This document shows positions 35,929 to 44,577 of a DNA stretch of 64,000 nucleotides, piece by piece. Under the pieces are notes generated by a model, which did no database searches, was not told the origin of the DNA, and saw nothing but the letters and a program-made list of their open reading frames with translations. The position numbers and the translations under genes are program-made. The stretch is from Myroides odoratus (GTDB lineage Bacteria; Bacteroidota; Bacteroidia; Flavobacteriales; Flavobacteriaceae), in the NCBI RefSeq assembly GCF_001549985.1, contig NZ_LROZ01000003.1, positions 223,060-287,059 on the forward strand, given 5' to 3'. Numbering within the stretch: position 1 is the first letter of the stretch; every line of letters begins with the position of its first letter.

Positions 35929-37170
35929 TTATTCGTATTTTTTAAAAATAGTAGTCGCAATATGTCCACCAAATCCAAAGGTGTTGCTCATTGAGTAGTT
36001 TACACGTCTTTTTTGTGCAGTATTCAACGTAAGGTTAAAAACATCTTTAAATTCCGGTTCAATATCTACTGAATTAATTGTTGGCGGAACGATATCCTCT
36101 TTCACAGACAAAATGCAGGCAATTGCTTCGATTGCTCCAGCTGCGCCTAATAAGTGTCCCGTCATTGATTTAGTTGCGCTAATGTTTAGTTTGTTTTTCG
36201 TTCCAAAAACTCGTTCTACCGCTTTTAACTCGCTTAAATCTCCTTGAGGTGTTGAGGTAGCGTGTGTATTCAGATAATCGATATCATCAGCAGAAATATT
36301 AGCATCTTCTAAAGCGGCTAACATACCTAAATACGCACCTTCACCTTCAGGATGTGTTCCTGTAAGATGATATGCATCCGCAGCCATACCGCCACCAACA
36401 ATTTCTGCAATGATTGGAGCATTACGTTTTATTGCGTGTTCATATTCTTCTAATATAATAGCACCTGCGCCTTCTCCCATTACAAAACCATCTCTGTTTA
36501 TATCAAACGGACGAGATGCGATTTGTGGATTATCATTTAAAGTAGACAATGCTCTTGAAGCATTAAAACCTCCAATACTACTTTCGTTAATTGGAGCTTC
36601 AGAACCACCTGTAATCATCATATCGGCTTTTCCCCAACGGATGTAGTTAAAAGCATCGATAATTGCAGTATTAGAAGTTGCGCAAGCCGAAACAGTTGTG
36701 AAATTTATTCCCCTTAAACCATACTTTATAGAAATGACACCTGAAGCAATATCAACGATCATTTTCGGTATAAAAAATGGATTAAAACGAGGTGTGCCGT
36801 CACCTGTTGCAAACTCCATCACCTGTTGTTGGAAAGTGCCAATGCCACCATTTCCCGATCCCCAAATAACACCGATACGATTCTTGTTCAATGTTTCAAA
36901 ATTGATATTGGCATTGTTTACGGCTTCTTCTACAGAAACTAAAGCATACTGTGTAAATAAGTCGTACTTTCTTGCTTCTGCTTTTTCAATGTGATTTAAT
37001 GGGTCAAAACCCTTGAGTTCACAAGCAAACCTTGTTTTGAATTTCGAAGTGTCAAATTTGGTAATGAGATTAGTTCCGCTAACTCCATTTATAAGTGATT
37101 TCCAAAAATCATCAACGTTATTTCCAAGGGGCGTTAATGCTCCAAGCCCCGTAATTACTATTCTTTTCAT
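35929..37170 (-). CDS. Beta-ketoacyl-ACP synthase II (FabF-like)
   Basis: The 413-residue condensing enzyme keeps the catalytic triad: cysteine in TVSACATSNTAII, histidine in LNTHATSTPQGD and histidine in SMTGHLLGAAGAIE. Family enzymes join malonyl-ACP to an acyl chain. It is cargo inside the conjugative element, not in a fab operon, and follows LipB after 102 bases. It may extend a fatty or secondary acyl chain specific to this operon, which is inference. Length is normal and no frameshift is seen. Confidence 0.92.
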   Translation of the reverse strand: MKRIVITGLGALTPLGNNVDDFWKSLINGVSGTNLITKFDTSKFKTRFACELKGFDPLNHIEKAEARKYDLFTQYALVSVEEAVNNANINFETLNKNRIGVIWGSGNGGIGTFQQQVMEFATGDGTPRFNPFFIPKMIVDIASGVISIKYGLRGINFTTVSACATSNTAIIDAFNYIRWGKADMMITGGSEAPINESSIGGFNASRALSTLNDNPQIASRPFDINRDGFVMGEGAGAIILEEYEHAIKRNAPIIAEIVGGGMAADAYHLTGTHPEGEGAYLGMLAALEDANISADDIDYLNTHATSTPQGDLSELKAVERVFGTKNKLNISATKSMTGHLLGAAGAIEAIACILSVKEDIVPPTINSVDIEPEFKDVFNLTLNTAQKRRVNYSMSNTFGFGGHIATTIFKKYE

Positions 37171-37272
37171 ACGTTTGTTATTTTACTAGTTCTGTGGAAA
37201 ATACTATCGAAAAATTTGACAAAAGTATTTTCTTGATTTCCTCTATATCTACTGTTCTTCCCATTTGCTACT

Positions 37273-37878
37273 CTATAGAGTAGTGACTGTTCGGTTAGGT
37301 TCATTAATCCCACAAGGCACAAAATATTGATAATAATCAAGGGAGTTGTTTATGTTAAAAGCAAAACCATGATTGGTCACCCAGCGAGATAAATGAACAC
37401 CAAATGCACAGATTTTCTTTTTGACTCCAGTGGTGTAATCATTGATCCATATTCCGGGAAAATCGACATCGTAATAGCCGTCAATTCCATATTCTTTTAA
37501 AGTGTGAATTATTACCTCTGCCAAACTCCGTATATACCATCTAACATCGGTTTTAAAGTTTTCAAGGTCTAGCACAGGATAGCCTACTATTTGCCCAGTT
37601 CCATGAAATGTTATTGATCCACCGCGTTTTATATTAGTATAAGATAAACCTACATCTGACAGTTTATCTCTTGGAATCAGTAAATCACTTTCTTTGGCCG
37701 AACTTCCAAAGGTTAATATTGGATCGTGTTCGCATAAAATTAATACATTGCTTTTCGAAGTATCAATTTTTTGCATTTTACGCTCGACAATATCCTGTCT
37801 GATACTTTGTTGCAAGACCAATGCTTCCTTATAAGGAAAATTTCCTTTATCCAGGTAAGTTGTTAAAACCTTAGCCAT
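37273..37878 (-). CDS. LipB-like octanoyltransferase, short at the C-terminus
   Basis: The 201-residue protein shows the LipB motifs RGGSITFHGTGQIVGYPVLDL, the lysine in KKKICAFGVHLSRWVT and the catalytic cysteine in FVPCGI. LipB moves an octanoyl group from ACP to lipoyl domains. The chain stops about ten residues after the cysteine, some 25-30 residues earlier than usual, so the last helices are missing. It overlaps the MFS gene by eight bases. It may use another acyl chain or have lost activity. Confidence 0.85.
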   Translation of the reverse strand: MAKVLTTYLDKGNFPYKEALVLQQSIRQDIVERKMQKIDTSKSNVLILCEHDPILTFGSSAKESDLLIPRDKLSDVGLSYTNIKRGGSITFHGTGQIVGYPVLDLENFKTDVRWYIRSLAEVIIHTLKEYGIDGYYDVDFPGIWINDYTTGVKKKICAFGVHLSRWVTNHGFAFNINNSLDYYQYFVPCGINEPNRTVTTL

Positions 37879-39277
37879 CCTTTGAAGTTTTGTGACGTTT
37901 TATATCCTGAATAAAATACAAAACAATAAAGGTTACTATAAGACACGCAATGCCTGCATATAAGCTATAATGAAATGCAGAAACATAATCCTGAGTTGAT
38001 TGAACTATATTAAAGAATAATCCTGCAATAAAGCAAATTCCCATTGAGGAAGCGACCTGTTGAATCGTATTATAAGTACCTGATGCGATACCAATAAACT
38101 GAGGTGGAACATTCTTTAATGTCAAGTTTATGAGGCTTGGCAAAATTAAACCACCGCAGAATCCTTGTAGCGGAATTATAGTTAACAGAATTAAATCACT
38201 TGGCTGTTGATTAAAGTAATATAGCTGTAACACATAAACGAAAATCATTAGTACAGCGCTCAATTGTATCGGTTTTTTCCCATATTTATTGACAAGCCTA
38301 ACCGAAAGAAATGAAGCTGCCATGAATAAAACCCCTGAGGCAACAAAATATTTCCCAGTCTCAAATGGTGTCAAATGCAAACCATTTTGCAAATAAATCG
38401 TAGACAATAGGTAATATGAGGTATGCATCATAAAGTAAAATGTAACAAGAACCAACCCCAAATTATAATCCATTATCTTAAACAAGCGTACGTCCATTAA
38501 TGGATATCTGCCTAGTTTCAATTTTTTCTTTTGATCTACTATAAAGTAGATAAATAGTGCCAATGAAGAAAAAAGCATGACAAAACTCCAAAGTGGATAT
38601 CCTAACTCTCGACCTTCCGTTAACGGATAGATGAAAGATCCAAGAGCCAGTGTAAACATAACAACACCGGAAAAATCTAATTTTTCTTCAGCATTTAATT
38701 TGGTATTCTGTAGATGTTTTTTCGCTGCAATTAGTGCAGCAATTCCAATTGGAAGATTAATAAAAAAGATGAATCGCCAACCAGAAATAAATGTATCTAA
38801 TTCTGAAAGATATCCTCCTAAAAACTGTCCAATCAACGAGGCGATTCCTAATGTAATACCGAGATATCCAACGGCTTTGGTTCTTTCTTTTGTTTCCGGA
38901 AATAGTTCCTGTAAATATGCAAGAGCTTGTGATTGCATAAATGCACCACTGATTCCCTGAAAAAATCGAGCAATAATAATTGTTGTTGCGCTGTTCGCAA
39001 AACCACATATACAAGAAGTGACAACAAAGAAGAACATTCCCCACAGGAATATCTTCTTACGTCCGTATATATCACCTGATCGGCTACCCAATACCTGAAA
39101 AGAAGCATATCCCAAAAGATAAAAAACGATAATCATTTCCATTTGGGCATCGGTTGCAGAGAGGTCTTGCTGTATAGATGGAACAGCAATATTCACGATG
39201 AAAATATCGATCACTGTAAGCAATGGACCGACCAGTAAAATAAAGTGTTGCAACCACTTGTTTGAATGCTGTTCCAT
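37871..39277 (-). CDS. MFS drug exporter, DHA2 (EmrB/QacA) type
   Basis: The 468-residue protein has about 14 transmembrane helices. The DHA2 signatures are visible: LTVIDIFIVNIAVPSIQQDL in helix 1, the loop GSRSGDIYGRKKIFLWGM, and GAFMQSQALAYLQELFPETKERTKAVGYLG in motif C. Proton-driven exporters of this family remove drugs or metabolites. Within an operon of acyl-processing enzymes it may export their product, an inference. Confidence 0.9.
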   Translation of the reverse strand: MEQHSNKWLQHFILLVGPLLTVIDIFIVNIAVPSIQQDLSATDAQMEMIIVFYLLGYASFQVLGSRSGDIYGRKKIFLWGMFFFVVTSCICGFANSATTIIIARFFQGISGAFMQSQALAYLQELFPETKERTKAVGYLGITLGIASLIGQFLGGYLSELDTFISGWRFIFFINLPIGIAALIAAKKHLQNTKLNAEEKLDFSGVVMFTLALGSFIYPLTEGRELGYPLWSFVMLFSSLALFIYFIVDQKKKLKLGRYPLMDVRLFKIMDYNLGLVLVTFYFMMHTSYYLLSTIYLQNGLHLTPFETGKYFVASGVLFMAASFLSVRLVNKYGKKPIQLSAVLMIFVYVLQLYYFNQQPSDLILLTIIPLQGFCGGLILPSLINLTLKNVPPQFIGIASGTYNTIQQVASSMGICFIAGLFFNIVQSTQDYVSAFHYSLYAGIACLIVTFIVLYFIQDIKRHKTSKDG

Positions 39278-39286
39278 TTAAAATAA

Positions 39287-40231
39287 TTATTTTGAGTTCA
39301 AAAATCTATTTACATCTCCACCAAAAAGGTCATAATATTGAAAAAGGAAACCGTGTCCTGCATCAGGATATAAAATAAGCTGGGCGTTTGGTAATAGATT
39401 AAATAATTCCATCGAATTTTGGACAGGCATTTGGACGTCTGTTTTTCCTCCCGTAACTAAGATTGGAGTGGTTATCTTTTTATAATCAGAAACGATTAAC
39501 TCGCCATTTCCCCAATTTTCACGTGCGATAGCTTGTGCTTTAGCTGATTCAGTTCCAACTTCAAAATCTTTAGGATATTTACTCTCGGCTTTGCGATTCC
39601 AAAAATCTTCGCCCAACTTACGGCTGTTATCAGAAGCATTAAAAAAGAGTGCTTGAAATTCTTTCAATCCTAAGGATGAGGCTCTTTGAACCAAAGCTGC
39701 AATTTCTGGATCACGTTTATTAATACTTCTAGCTCCCAAAGGTGCAGATCCGGCAATGACTGCTTTTCGAACAATATCTTGGTGTTGCATTAATAATTCT
39801 TGAGCAACACAACCACCTATTGAAAAACCAAGTATATCAACTTTTTCATATTTAAGTGCTTTTATGAATTGAAAAGCATCTTCTGCCATTTGTGCAAAAC
39901 TTTCAGGGGTTTGTCCACTGGAACTTGCGACACCTCTATTATTAAAGATGATTACAGTGCGTTCTGATGCTAATTTATTAATTAAAGCAGGATCCCAATT
40001 ATCAAGATTTCCACGTGTATGGTTCAATAAAATAATCGGAATATTTGTGTTACTGTTGTTTTCTACTATTCTATATGCAAAATCATCGTCATTTACTTTG
40101 ATGGTTTTTGTTTCGTATTCGATTTGTTTCACAGTCGTTTTTGTTTGAGCGTTTAAATTGTTTGTAAATCCGATGCTTAATAAGGAAACACTAAGGCTTA
40201 ATAAAAAGCAAATTGTCTTTGTATTCTTCAT
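39287..40231 (-). CDS. Secreted alpha/beta hydrolase
   Basis: The 314-residue protein has a Sec signal peptide (about residues 1-29, ending NLNAQ). The alpha/beta hydrolase fold has oxyanion region ILLNHTRGNLDNWDP, nucleophile elbow GFSIGGCV (serine at about residue 136), acid in GGKTDVQMP and catalytic histidine in PDAGHGFLFQ. It resembles non-haem chloroperoxidase/esterase-like hydrolases. The gene lies between a thioesterase and an exporter in one operon. Confidence 0.88.
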   Translation of the reverse strand: MKNTKTICFLLSLSVSLLSIGFTNNLNAQTKTTVKQIEYETKTIKVNDDDFAYRIVENNSNTNIPIILLNHTRGNLDNWDPALINKLASERTVIIFNNRGVASSSGQTPESFAQMAEDAFQFIKALKYEKVDILGFSIGGCVAQELLMQHQDIVRKAVIAGSAPLGARSINKRDPEIAALVQRASSLGLKEFQALFFNASDNSRKLGEDFWNRKAESKYPKDFEVGTESAKAQAIARENWGNGELIVSDYKKITTPILVTGGKTDVQMPVQNSMELFNLLPNAQLILYPDAGHGFLFQYYDLFGGDVNRFLNSK

Positions 40232-40241
40232 AATTCTATAT

Positions 40242-40736
40242 TTACTTGTTATTTAATATCATGCAAGTTGATACGGCATGTGCATATAAAGTCCCATTTT
40301 CATTTCGAAGGTCAGCTTCTACTAATGCAGTAGTTCTTCCCAAATGAATTAACCGACCTTCAGCGTACATTTTTCCACTTTTAAGGTTAACAGATTTGAT
40401 AAAATTTACTTTTAATTCTAAAGTGGTATATGCAACATTTCGTGGTAGAACAGAGTGAACAGCACAGCCCATCGCAGTATCTAATACGGTAGAAATTACC
40501 CCGCCATGCACACTTCCTATCGGATTATAATGGAATTCGTAAGGTGTAAATTCAAACAAAACTTTTCCTTCTTCAACTTTTGAAGGATGAAAATCTAAAG
40601 TTTTTGCAATAGGTGGTGCTGGAAGTTCTCCGTTTAATATTCTATTTAAGAGCTCTAATCCTGAAATTTCTTTTGCAATTTCAACGGTTTCTAAAGGATT
40701 TTCCCATTCATAAGCTCGCTTTCTGTCTGTATTCAT
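40242..40736 (-). CDS. PaaI-type hotdog thioesterase
   Basis: The 164-residue hotdog protein has the PaaI signature SVHGGVISTVLDTAMGCAVHSVLP and a second strand LKVNFIKSVNLKSGKMYAEGRLIHLGRTTALVEADL. These enzymes cleave acyl-CoA or aryl-CoA thioesters. It follows the thiolase gene by eight bases and precedes the hydrolase by ten. Confidence 0.9.
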   Translation of the reverse strand: MNTDRKRAYEWENPLETVEIAKEISGLELLNRILNGELPAPPIAKTLDFHPSKVEEGKVLFEFTPYEFHYNPIGSVHGGVISTVLDTAMGCAVHSVLPRNVAYTTLELKVNFIKSVNLKSGKMYAEGRLIHLGRTTALVEADLRNENGTLYAHAVSTCMILNNK

Positions 40737-40744
40737 ATCTGTCT

Positions 40745-41926
40745 TTAATTAAAATTCATATTCTCTATGACGATAGCAGATGATCCACCACCACCATTAC
40801 AGATAGCTGCGACGCCATATTTGCCTTTTTCTTGTTGTAATACATTTAAGAGTGTTACAATAATCCTTGCTCCACTTGCCCCAATAGGATGTCCTAATGC
40901 AACTGCACCTCCATACACATTAACTTTATTTAAATCAAAATCTAAAATTTGTTGATTAGAAAGGATAACGGATGCATAAGCCTCATTTATTTCGAAAAAA
41001 TCTACGTCAGTTAGCGACAAATTCGCTTGTTTCAAAGCTTTTGAAATTGCTAAACTGGGAGATGTTGTGAACCATTCCGGTGCTTGGGCTGCATCGGCGT
41101 ATGAAACAATTTTTGCTAAAGGCTTAAGGTTATATTTATTAACAGCTTCTTTGGATGCGAGTAACAGAACTGCTGCACCATCATTTAAATTACTTGAATT
41201 AGCTGCGGTTAAGTTTCCGTTAGTTTCAAATGCAGGTTTTAATAAGGAAACTTTTTCAGGAACAAGTTTGTAAATATCTTCATCCTTGTCCACAATTATA
41301 TTTTCTGCATTTTTTCTAATCTGTATTGGGACAATTTCAGATTTGAATTTACCTTGTTCAGTAGCTTCTTGTGCTTTTTTATAAGACTGTAATGCGTAAT
41401 TATCTAATTGTTCACGCGTGAGTCCATATTTCTTAACTCCTAATTCTGCTGCACTTCCCATATGAAAATCGTTGTAAACATCCCACAGTCCATCTTTAAT
41501 CATACCATCAGTGAAGTTCAAATCTCCAAGTTTTGTCCCTTTGCGTAAATATGCATAATGCGGAACATTACTCATACTTTCCATACCTCCTGTAACCACT
41601 ATTTCGTCAACGCCAATTTGGATTTGTTGTGCGCCCAAAATTGTTGCTTTCATCCCAGATGAGCATACTTTATTGATAGTTGTGGCATCTTTAGTGTTGG
41701 GAATTTTTGAAAATATTGAAGATTGTCTTGCAGGTGATTGACCAATGCCGGCACTCAACACATTTCCCATATATACACTATCAATCCATTCAGGATTTAG
41801 AGAAATACTTTCGTAAGTATTTTGAATTGTTATAGCACCCAATTGAGTTGCTGAATATTCGGACAAGCTTCCTAATAAACCACCTATAGGAGTTCTTTTA
41901 GCCGATACTATGAATACTTCTTTCAT
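40745..41926 (-). CDS. Acetyl-CoA acetyltransferase / thiolase
   Basis: The 393-residue thiolase has the acylated cysteine in NKVCSSGMKAT (about residue 88), the ALGHPIGASGARI block with the histidine, and CNGGGGSSAI with the second cysteine. It condenses or cleaves acyl-CoA and acetyl-CoA. It is the first gene of a six-gene minus-strand run (thiolase, thioesterase, hydrolase, MFS, LipB-like, FabF-like). A TetR-type palindrome lies 18 bases upstream of its start. Confidence 0.93.
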   Translation of the reverse strand: MKEVFIVSAKRTPIGGLLGSLSEYSATQLGAITIQNTYESISLNPEWIDSVYMGNVLSAGIGQSPARQSSIFSKIPNTKDATTINKVCSSGMKATILGAQQIQIGVDEIVVTGGMESMSNVPHYAYLRKGTKLGDLNFTDGMIKDGLWDVYNDFHMGSAAELGVKKYGLTREQLDNYALQSYKKAQEATEQGKFKSEIVPIQIRKNAENIIVDKDEDIYKLVPEKVSLLKPAFETNGNLTAANSSNLNDGAAVLLLASKEAVNKYNLKPLAKIVSYADAAQAPEWFTTSPSLAISKALKQANLSLTDVDFFEINEAYASVILSNQQILDFDLNKVNVYGGAVALGHPIGASGARIIVTLLNVLQQEKGKYGVAAICNGGGGSSAIVIENMNFN

Positions 41927-41943
41927 ACTTAATTATATTAAAT

Positions 41944-41959
41944 TATACCGTTTGGTATA
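41944..41959 (-). promoter_or_regulatory. TetR-type operator in the thiolase promoter
   Basis: The palindrome TATACC-GTTT-GGTATA differs from the operator at 42621-42636 only in one spacer base. It is 17 bases before the thiolase ATG. On the minus strand a TTTG (-33-like) precedes it and TATAATTT (-7-like) overlaps its end, so a bound repressor would block the promoter. Confidence 0.7.
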
Positions 41960-41978
41960 TTATTGGTCAAAAAAAATT

Positions 41979-42572
41979 TTATACCTTCAATTCAGTTTCA
42001 GCAATTTTTTTTATTCTGTTTACTGCAAGCTGAAAATATTTGGGATCATTCATTGTTTTTGCTAACAATATATTGCCTTCCACAATGCTAAAAATTAGAG
42101 TAGCATATTCTTCGGCATTTACATCTTTTGAAAACTCATTTGCAGATTTCCCTTTTTCAATAGTTGAGGTAAGTAAATCAATAAATCGTTTTACACTTCT
42201 GCGAACATTTTCTCTTAAATAATCTAAACTATCATCGGCTTCAACCGCAGCATTAAGCATAGGGCAGCCACCTTTATTGAAAACAGTTTCCCATTTTTCA
42301 ACATAGTAATTTCCATAAGCAATCAAACCTTCTGTTGCAGTTGATGAGTTAGCTAATATCGCCTTTATTCGTTCTGTAATTTGAGAACAACTATACTCGA
42401 AAGAGGCAGCCGCTAATTCATTTTTGTCTGAAAAATTACCATAAATAGCTCCTTTTGTCAACTTAGTAACTTGCTGTATATCGGACAAGGACGTGTTTTC
42501 GTAACCTTTCATATTAAATAAAGGTGCCGATTTCTGAATTATAAATTCCCTTGTTCTTTCTGCCTTTGACAT
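41979..42572 (-). CDS. TetR/AcrR family repressor of the thiolase operon
   Basis: The 197-residue protein has an N-terminal TetR helix-turn-helix (GYENTSLSDIQQVTKLTKGAIYGNFSDKNELAAASF) and a C-terminal ligand domain (GGCPMLNAAVEADDSL, LIFSIVEGNILLAKTM), close to the TetR_C_11-like group. Matching palindromes upstream of tetR itself and of the thiolase gene indicate repression of both. The inducer is unknown. Confidence 0.9.
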   Translation of the reverse strand: MSKAERTREFIIQKSAPLFNMKGYENTSLSDIQQVTKLTKGAIYGNFSDKNELAAASFEYSCSQITERIKAILANSSTATEGLIAYGNYYVEKWETVFNKGGCPMLNAAVEADDSLDYLRENVRRSVKRFIDLLTSTIEKGKSANEFSKDVNAEEYATLIFSIVEGNILLAKTMNDPKYFQLAVNRIKKIAETELKV

Positions 42573-42605
42573 GGTTTCTAGATATTAAAGTAATGTAATC
42601 TAGTG

Positions 42606-42613
42606 CAAATATA
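42606..42613 (-). promoter_or_regulatory. -7 box of tetR (thiolase operon)
   Basis: TATATTTG on the minus strand, 33 bases before ATG 42572 and five bases downstream of the operator palindrome. Confidence 0.6.
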
Positions 42614-42618
42614 TAAAT

Positions 42619-42638
42619 AATATACCTTTTGGTATATT
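42619..42638 (-). promoter_or_regulatory. TetR-type operator in the tetR promoter
   Basis: AATATACC-TTTT-GGTATATT is a perfect palindrome of eight-base half-sites located in the spacer upstream of the -7 box, so the repressor likely controls its own gene. Confidence 0.72.
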
Positions 42639-42766
42639 TTAAATAATATATTTCTGTATTCCCAGAACTTTAAAAATATTATTCAGTAATCAAACACGTA
42701 CTTCATAGGGCGGATACGTAATAACTTTATGTCCTGTCTTTGCACTTATTACCGCTTCGTGAACCC

Positions 42767-42988
42767 TTAGAAGAAAGATATAGCAATCAGATTAGTTTGT
42801 GTACCTCCGGACAGAAAGAAAATTTCAGCTTTAGGATTTTTAATTTTTTCTTTCAGCAAATCTTTTGCTTCTATGGAGTAGTCATCATCTCCATATCCCA
42901 ATTGCGGAATAAGATTAGTATCTACTAGGCTTTTTAGAATGTTGGGATGTGCCCCTACTGAGTAGTAATTTTTGAAATTATAAGTCAT
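42767..42988 (-). pseudogene. Truncated threonine aldolase gene
   Basis: Seventy-three residues read MTYNFKNYYSVGAHPNILK, then LVDTNLIPQLGYGDDDYSIE and EIFFLSGGTQTNLIA, the N-terminus of PLP-dependent low-specificity threonine aldolases (usually about 340 residues). The frame ends just after the SGGTQTN motif and no remainder is visible nearby, so the 3' three quarters are deleted. Confidence 0.75.
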
Positions 42989-43050
42989 TTTTAAATTTCT
43001 ATTAGTTGTTATATATCTTAGAGAGAGTTGATCTGTATTGCTGTTTAAAA

Positions 43051-43614
43051 TCAGATTAGTCTGTCAACAATATCTTTAGCTCTACCAATCATTTCTTTGC
43101 TTTTCTGAAAACTTGCTGTAACAGTAGCTCCCTCAGCTAGCATATAAATGGTATCTGCCAATTCTTCTTTTGTAAACAGGTCATTTTGAAGCGTGATATC
43201 ATTTAGCAGTTCCAAAATGTAATCCCTGAATTTCATTTTATTTTTATCAATGATTTCAAATGCTTTCTTGTCATCTTGAGGTACTTCAGCATTGGCTTTA
43301 ATAAAAGGACATCCTCCGAAACTGCTCTGTGTCTGTCTTTTAATTCGAAAATCAAACAAGCCTAAAATTCTATCTTTAGGATGTTTTATTTTTTTAATGT
43401 AACTGTATAATTGCTCAAACCAACGCTCATTGGTTTCTTCTAAGTAAGCATAGAACAATTCGTTTTTTGATTTGAAATGATTATACAGTGAACCTCTTGC
43501 AATATCTGCTTCATCAATAATTTGATTGATTCCTGTAGAGTTATAACCTTGTTTGTAAAACAAATCAGCTGCTGTACTCAGAATGTTTTCTCTTACATTG
43601 TTTGATGATTTCAT
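43051..43614 (-). CDS. TetR family repressor of the EamA exporter
   Basis: The 187-residue protein has the TetR helix-turn-helix (GYNSTGINQIIDEADIARGSLYNHFKSKNELFYAYL) and a ligand domain with GGCPFIKANAEVP. Its gene starts three bases after the EamA stop, so the two share a transcript. A palindrome TAGACA-N4-TGTCTA in the promoter of the exporter is its likely operator. Confidence 0.9.
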   Translation of the reverse strand: MKSSNNVRENILSTAADLFYKQGYNSTGINQIIDEADIARGSLYNHFKSKNELFYAYLEETNERWFEQLYSYIKKIKHPKDRILGLFDFRIKRQTQSSFGGCPFIKANAEVPQDDKKAFEIIDKNKMKFRDYILELLNDITLQNDLFTKEELADTIYMLAEGATVTASFQKSKEMIGRAKDIVDRLI

Positions 43615-43617
43615 GCT

Positions 43618-44505
43618 TTATTTTTTTAATATATATACACCCAAAAGAATAATTAAAGCCCCCATAATATCTGAAAAAATGATAGGCTCTCCTCCAATAA
43701 AAGCTCCTATGATTAAAGCTACAATAGGAGGAATATAGGTTACGGAAGCTGCCTTTACAGCTCCTAATTTATCGATGATAAAATAATAGATAAGAAATGC
43801 TAAACCTGTACCTAACAAGCTAAGTCCTACAACGAGTCCTAGTGTTGCTTCTGTATTATTGAAAATATTAGTAATACCATCGTAGGGCGTTATAAGGCAT
43901 AGAATGGCTGTAGCACCTATAAGTTGATAAGCTGTCAATGCCAAACCCGAAATCTTTAATGGACTAACAATTTTTTTTGCATAAATAAATGATGCTCCTA
44001 GACTTATCGATCCTATTATCATATACAAAATCCCTTGCCAAGTAGTATCCGTAATGCTTGCATCAAAAGGTTTTGCCAGAATTATTACTCCTAAAAAGCC
44101 AAGTATTAATCCGATAATTTTCCTAAGACTTACTTTCTCTTCATTTAGAAATATCGCAGCTAATACAAAAGAAAATAAAGGAGATGAACCACTTAATGCA
44201 CCGGCAATACCTGAGTATAATAAATGCGATCCTACTACAAAGCAATAGTAGTAAACGACAGCTGCCAGTAAGGACATTATTATAAAATGATACCAATATT
44301 TTAGGTGCTCTTTTTTAAATGATCCTTTTACAAATCCGAATAGTATGATTGGAAACACTGCTAGTACAACACGTAGAAAAACAACTTGTATCGGATTTAT
44401 ATACTGCGTTGCCAATTTCATATAGAGAAAATTACTTCCCCAGATTAACCCTAGACAAACAAATGCCAGATTAGGTAAAAAACTCTTTGCATCTATATTT
44501 TTCAT
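43618..44505 (-). CDS. EamA/DMT family exporter
   Basis: The 295-residue membrane protein has about ten transmembrane helices and two EamA repeats (first LGLIWGSNFLYMKLATQYINPIQVVFLR; second ISLGASFIYAKKIVS to PPIVALIIGAFIGGEPI). DMT exporters of this kind export amino acids or small metabolites. Regulated with the adjacent TetR gene. Confidence 0.9.
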   Translation of the reverse strand: MKNIDAKSFLPNLAFVCLGLIWGSNFLYMKLATQYINPIQVVFLRVVLAVFPIILFGFVKGSFKKEHLKYWYHFIIMSLLAAVVYYYCFVVGSHLLYSGIAGALSGSSPLFSFVLAAIFLNEEKVSLRKIIGLILGFLGVIILAKPFDASITDTTWQGILYMIIGSISLGASFIYAKKIVSPLKISGLALTAYQLIGATAILCLITPYDGITNIFNNTEATLGLVVGLSLLGTGLAFLIYYFIIDKLGAVKAASVTYIPPIVALIIGAFIGGEPIIFSDIMGALIILLGVYILKK

Positions 44506-44525
44506 TTTGCATCCTTTTGCATCAG

Positions 44526-44533
44526 CAAAGATA
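44526..44533 (-). promoter_or_regulatory. -7 box of the eamA-tetR operon
   Basis: TATCTTTG on the minus strand, 20 bases before ATG 44505. Confidence 0.6.
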
Positions 44534-44550
44534 AATGAAATATTAATAGA

Positions 44551-44566
44551 TAGACAAATCTGTCTA
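44551..44566 (-). promoter_or_regulatory. TetR-type operator of eamA-tetR
   Basis: TAGACA-AATC-TGTCTA is a perfect six-base palindrome placed 17 bases upstream of the -7 box, over the -33 region. Confidence 0.7.
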
Positions 44567-44577
44567 AATTTTATTTT

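Noticed and set aside
35929..41926. Polyketide or fatty-acid synthase gene cluster
   Set aside because: There is one condensing enzyme and no acyl carrier protein, ketoreductase or acyltransferase; calling it a synthase cluster would go beyond the evidence.
42740..42928. Plus-strand open frame of 62 codons
   Set aside because: It is antisense to the threonine aldolase fragment and has no recognisable feature.
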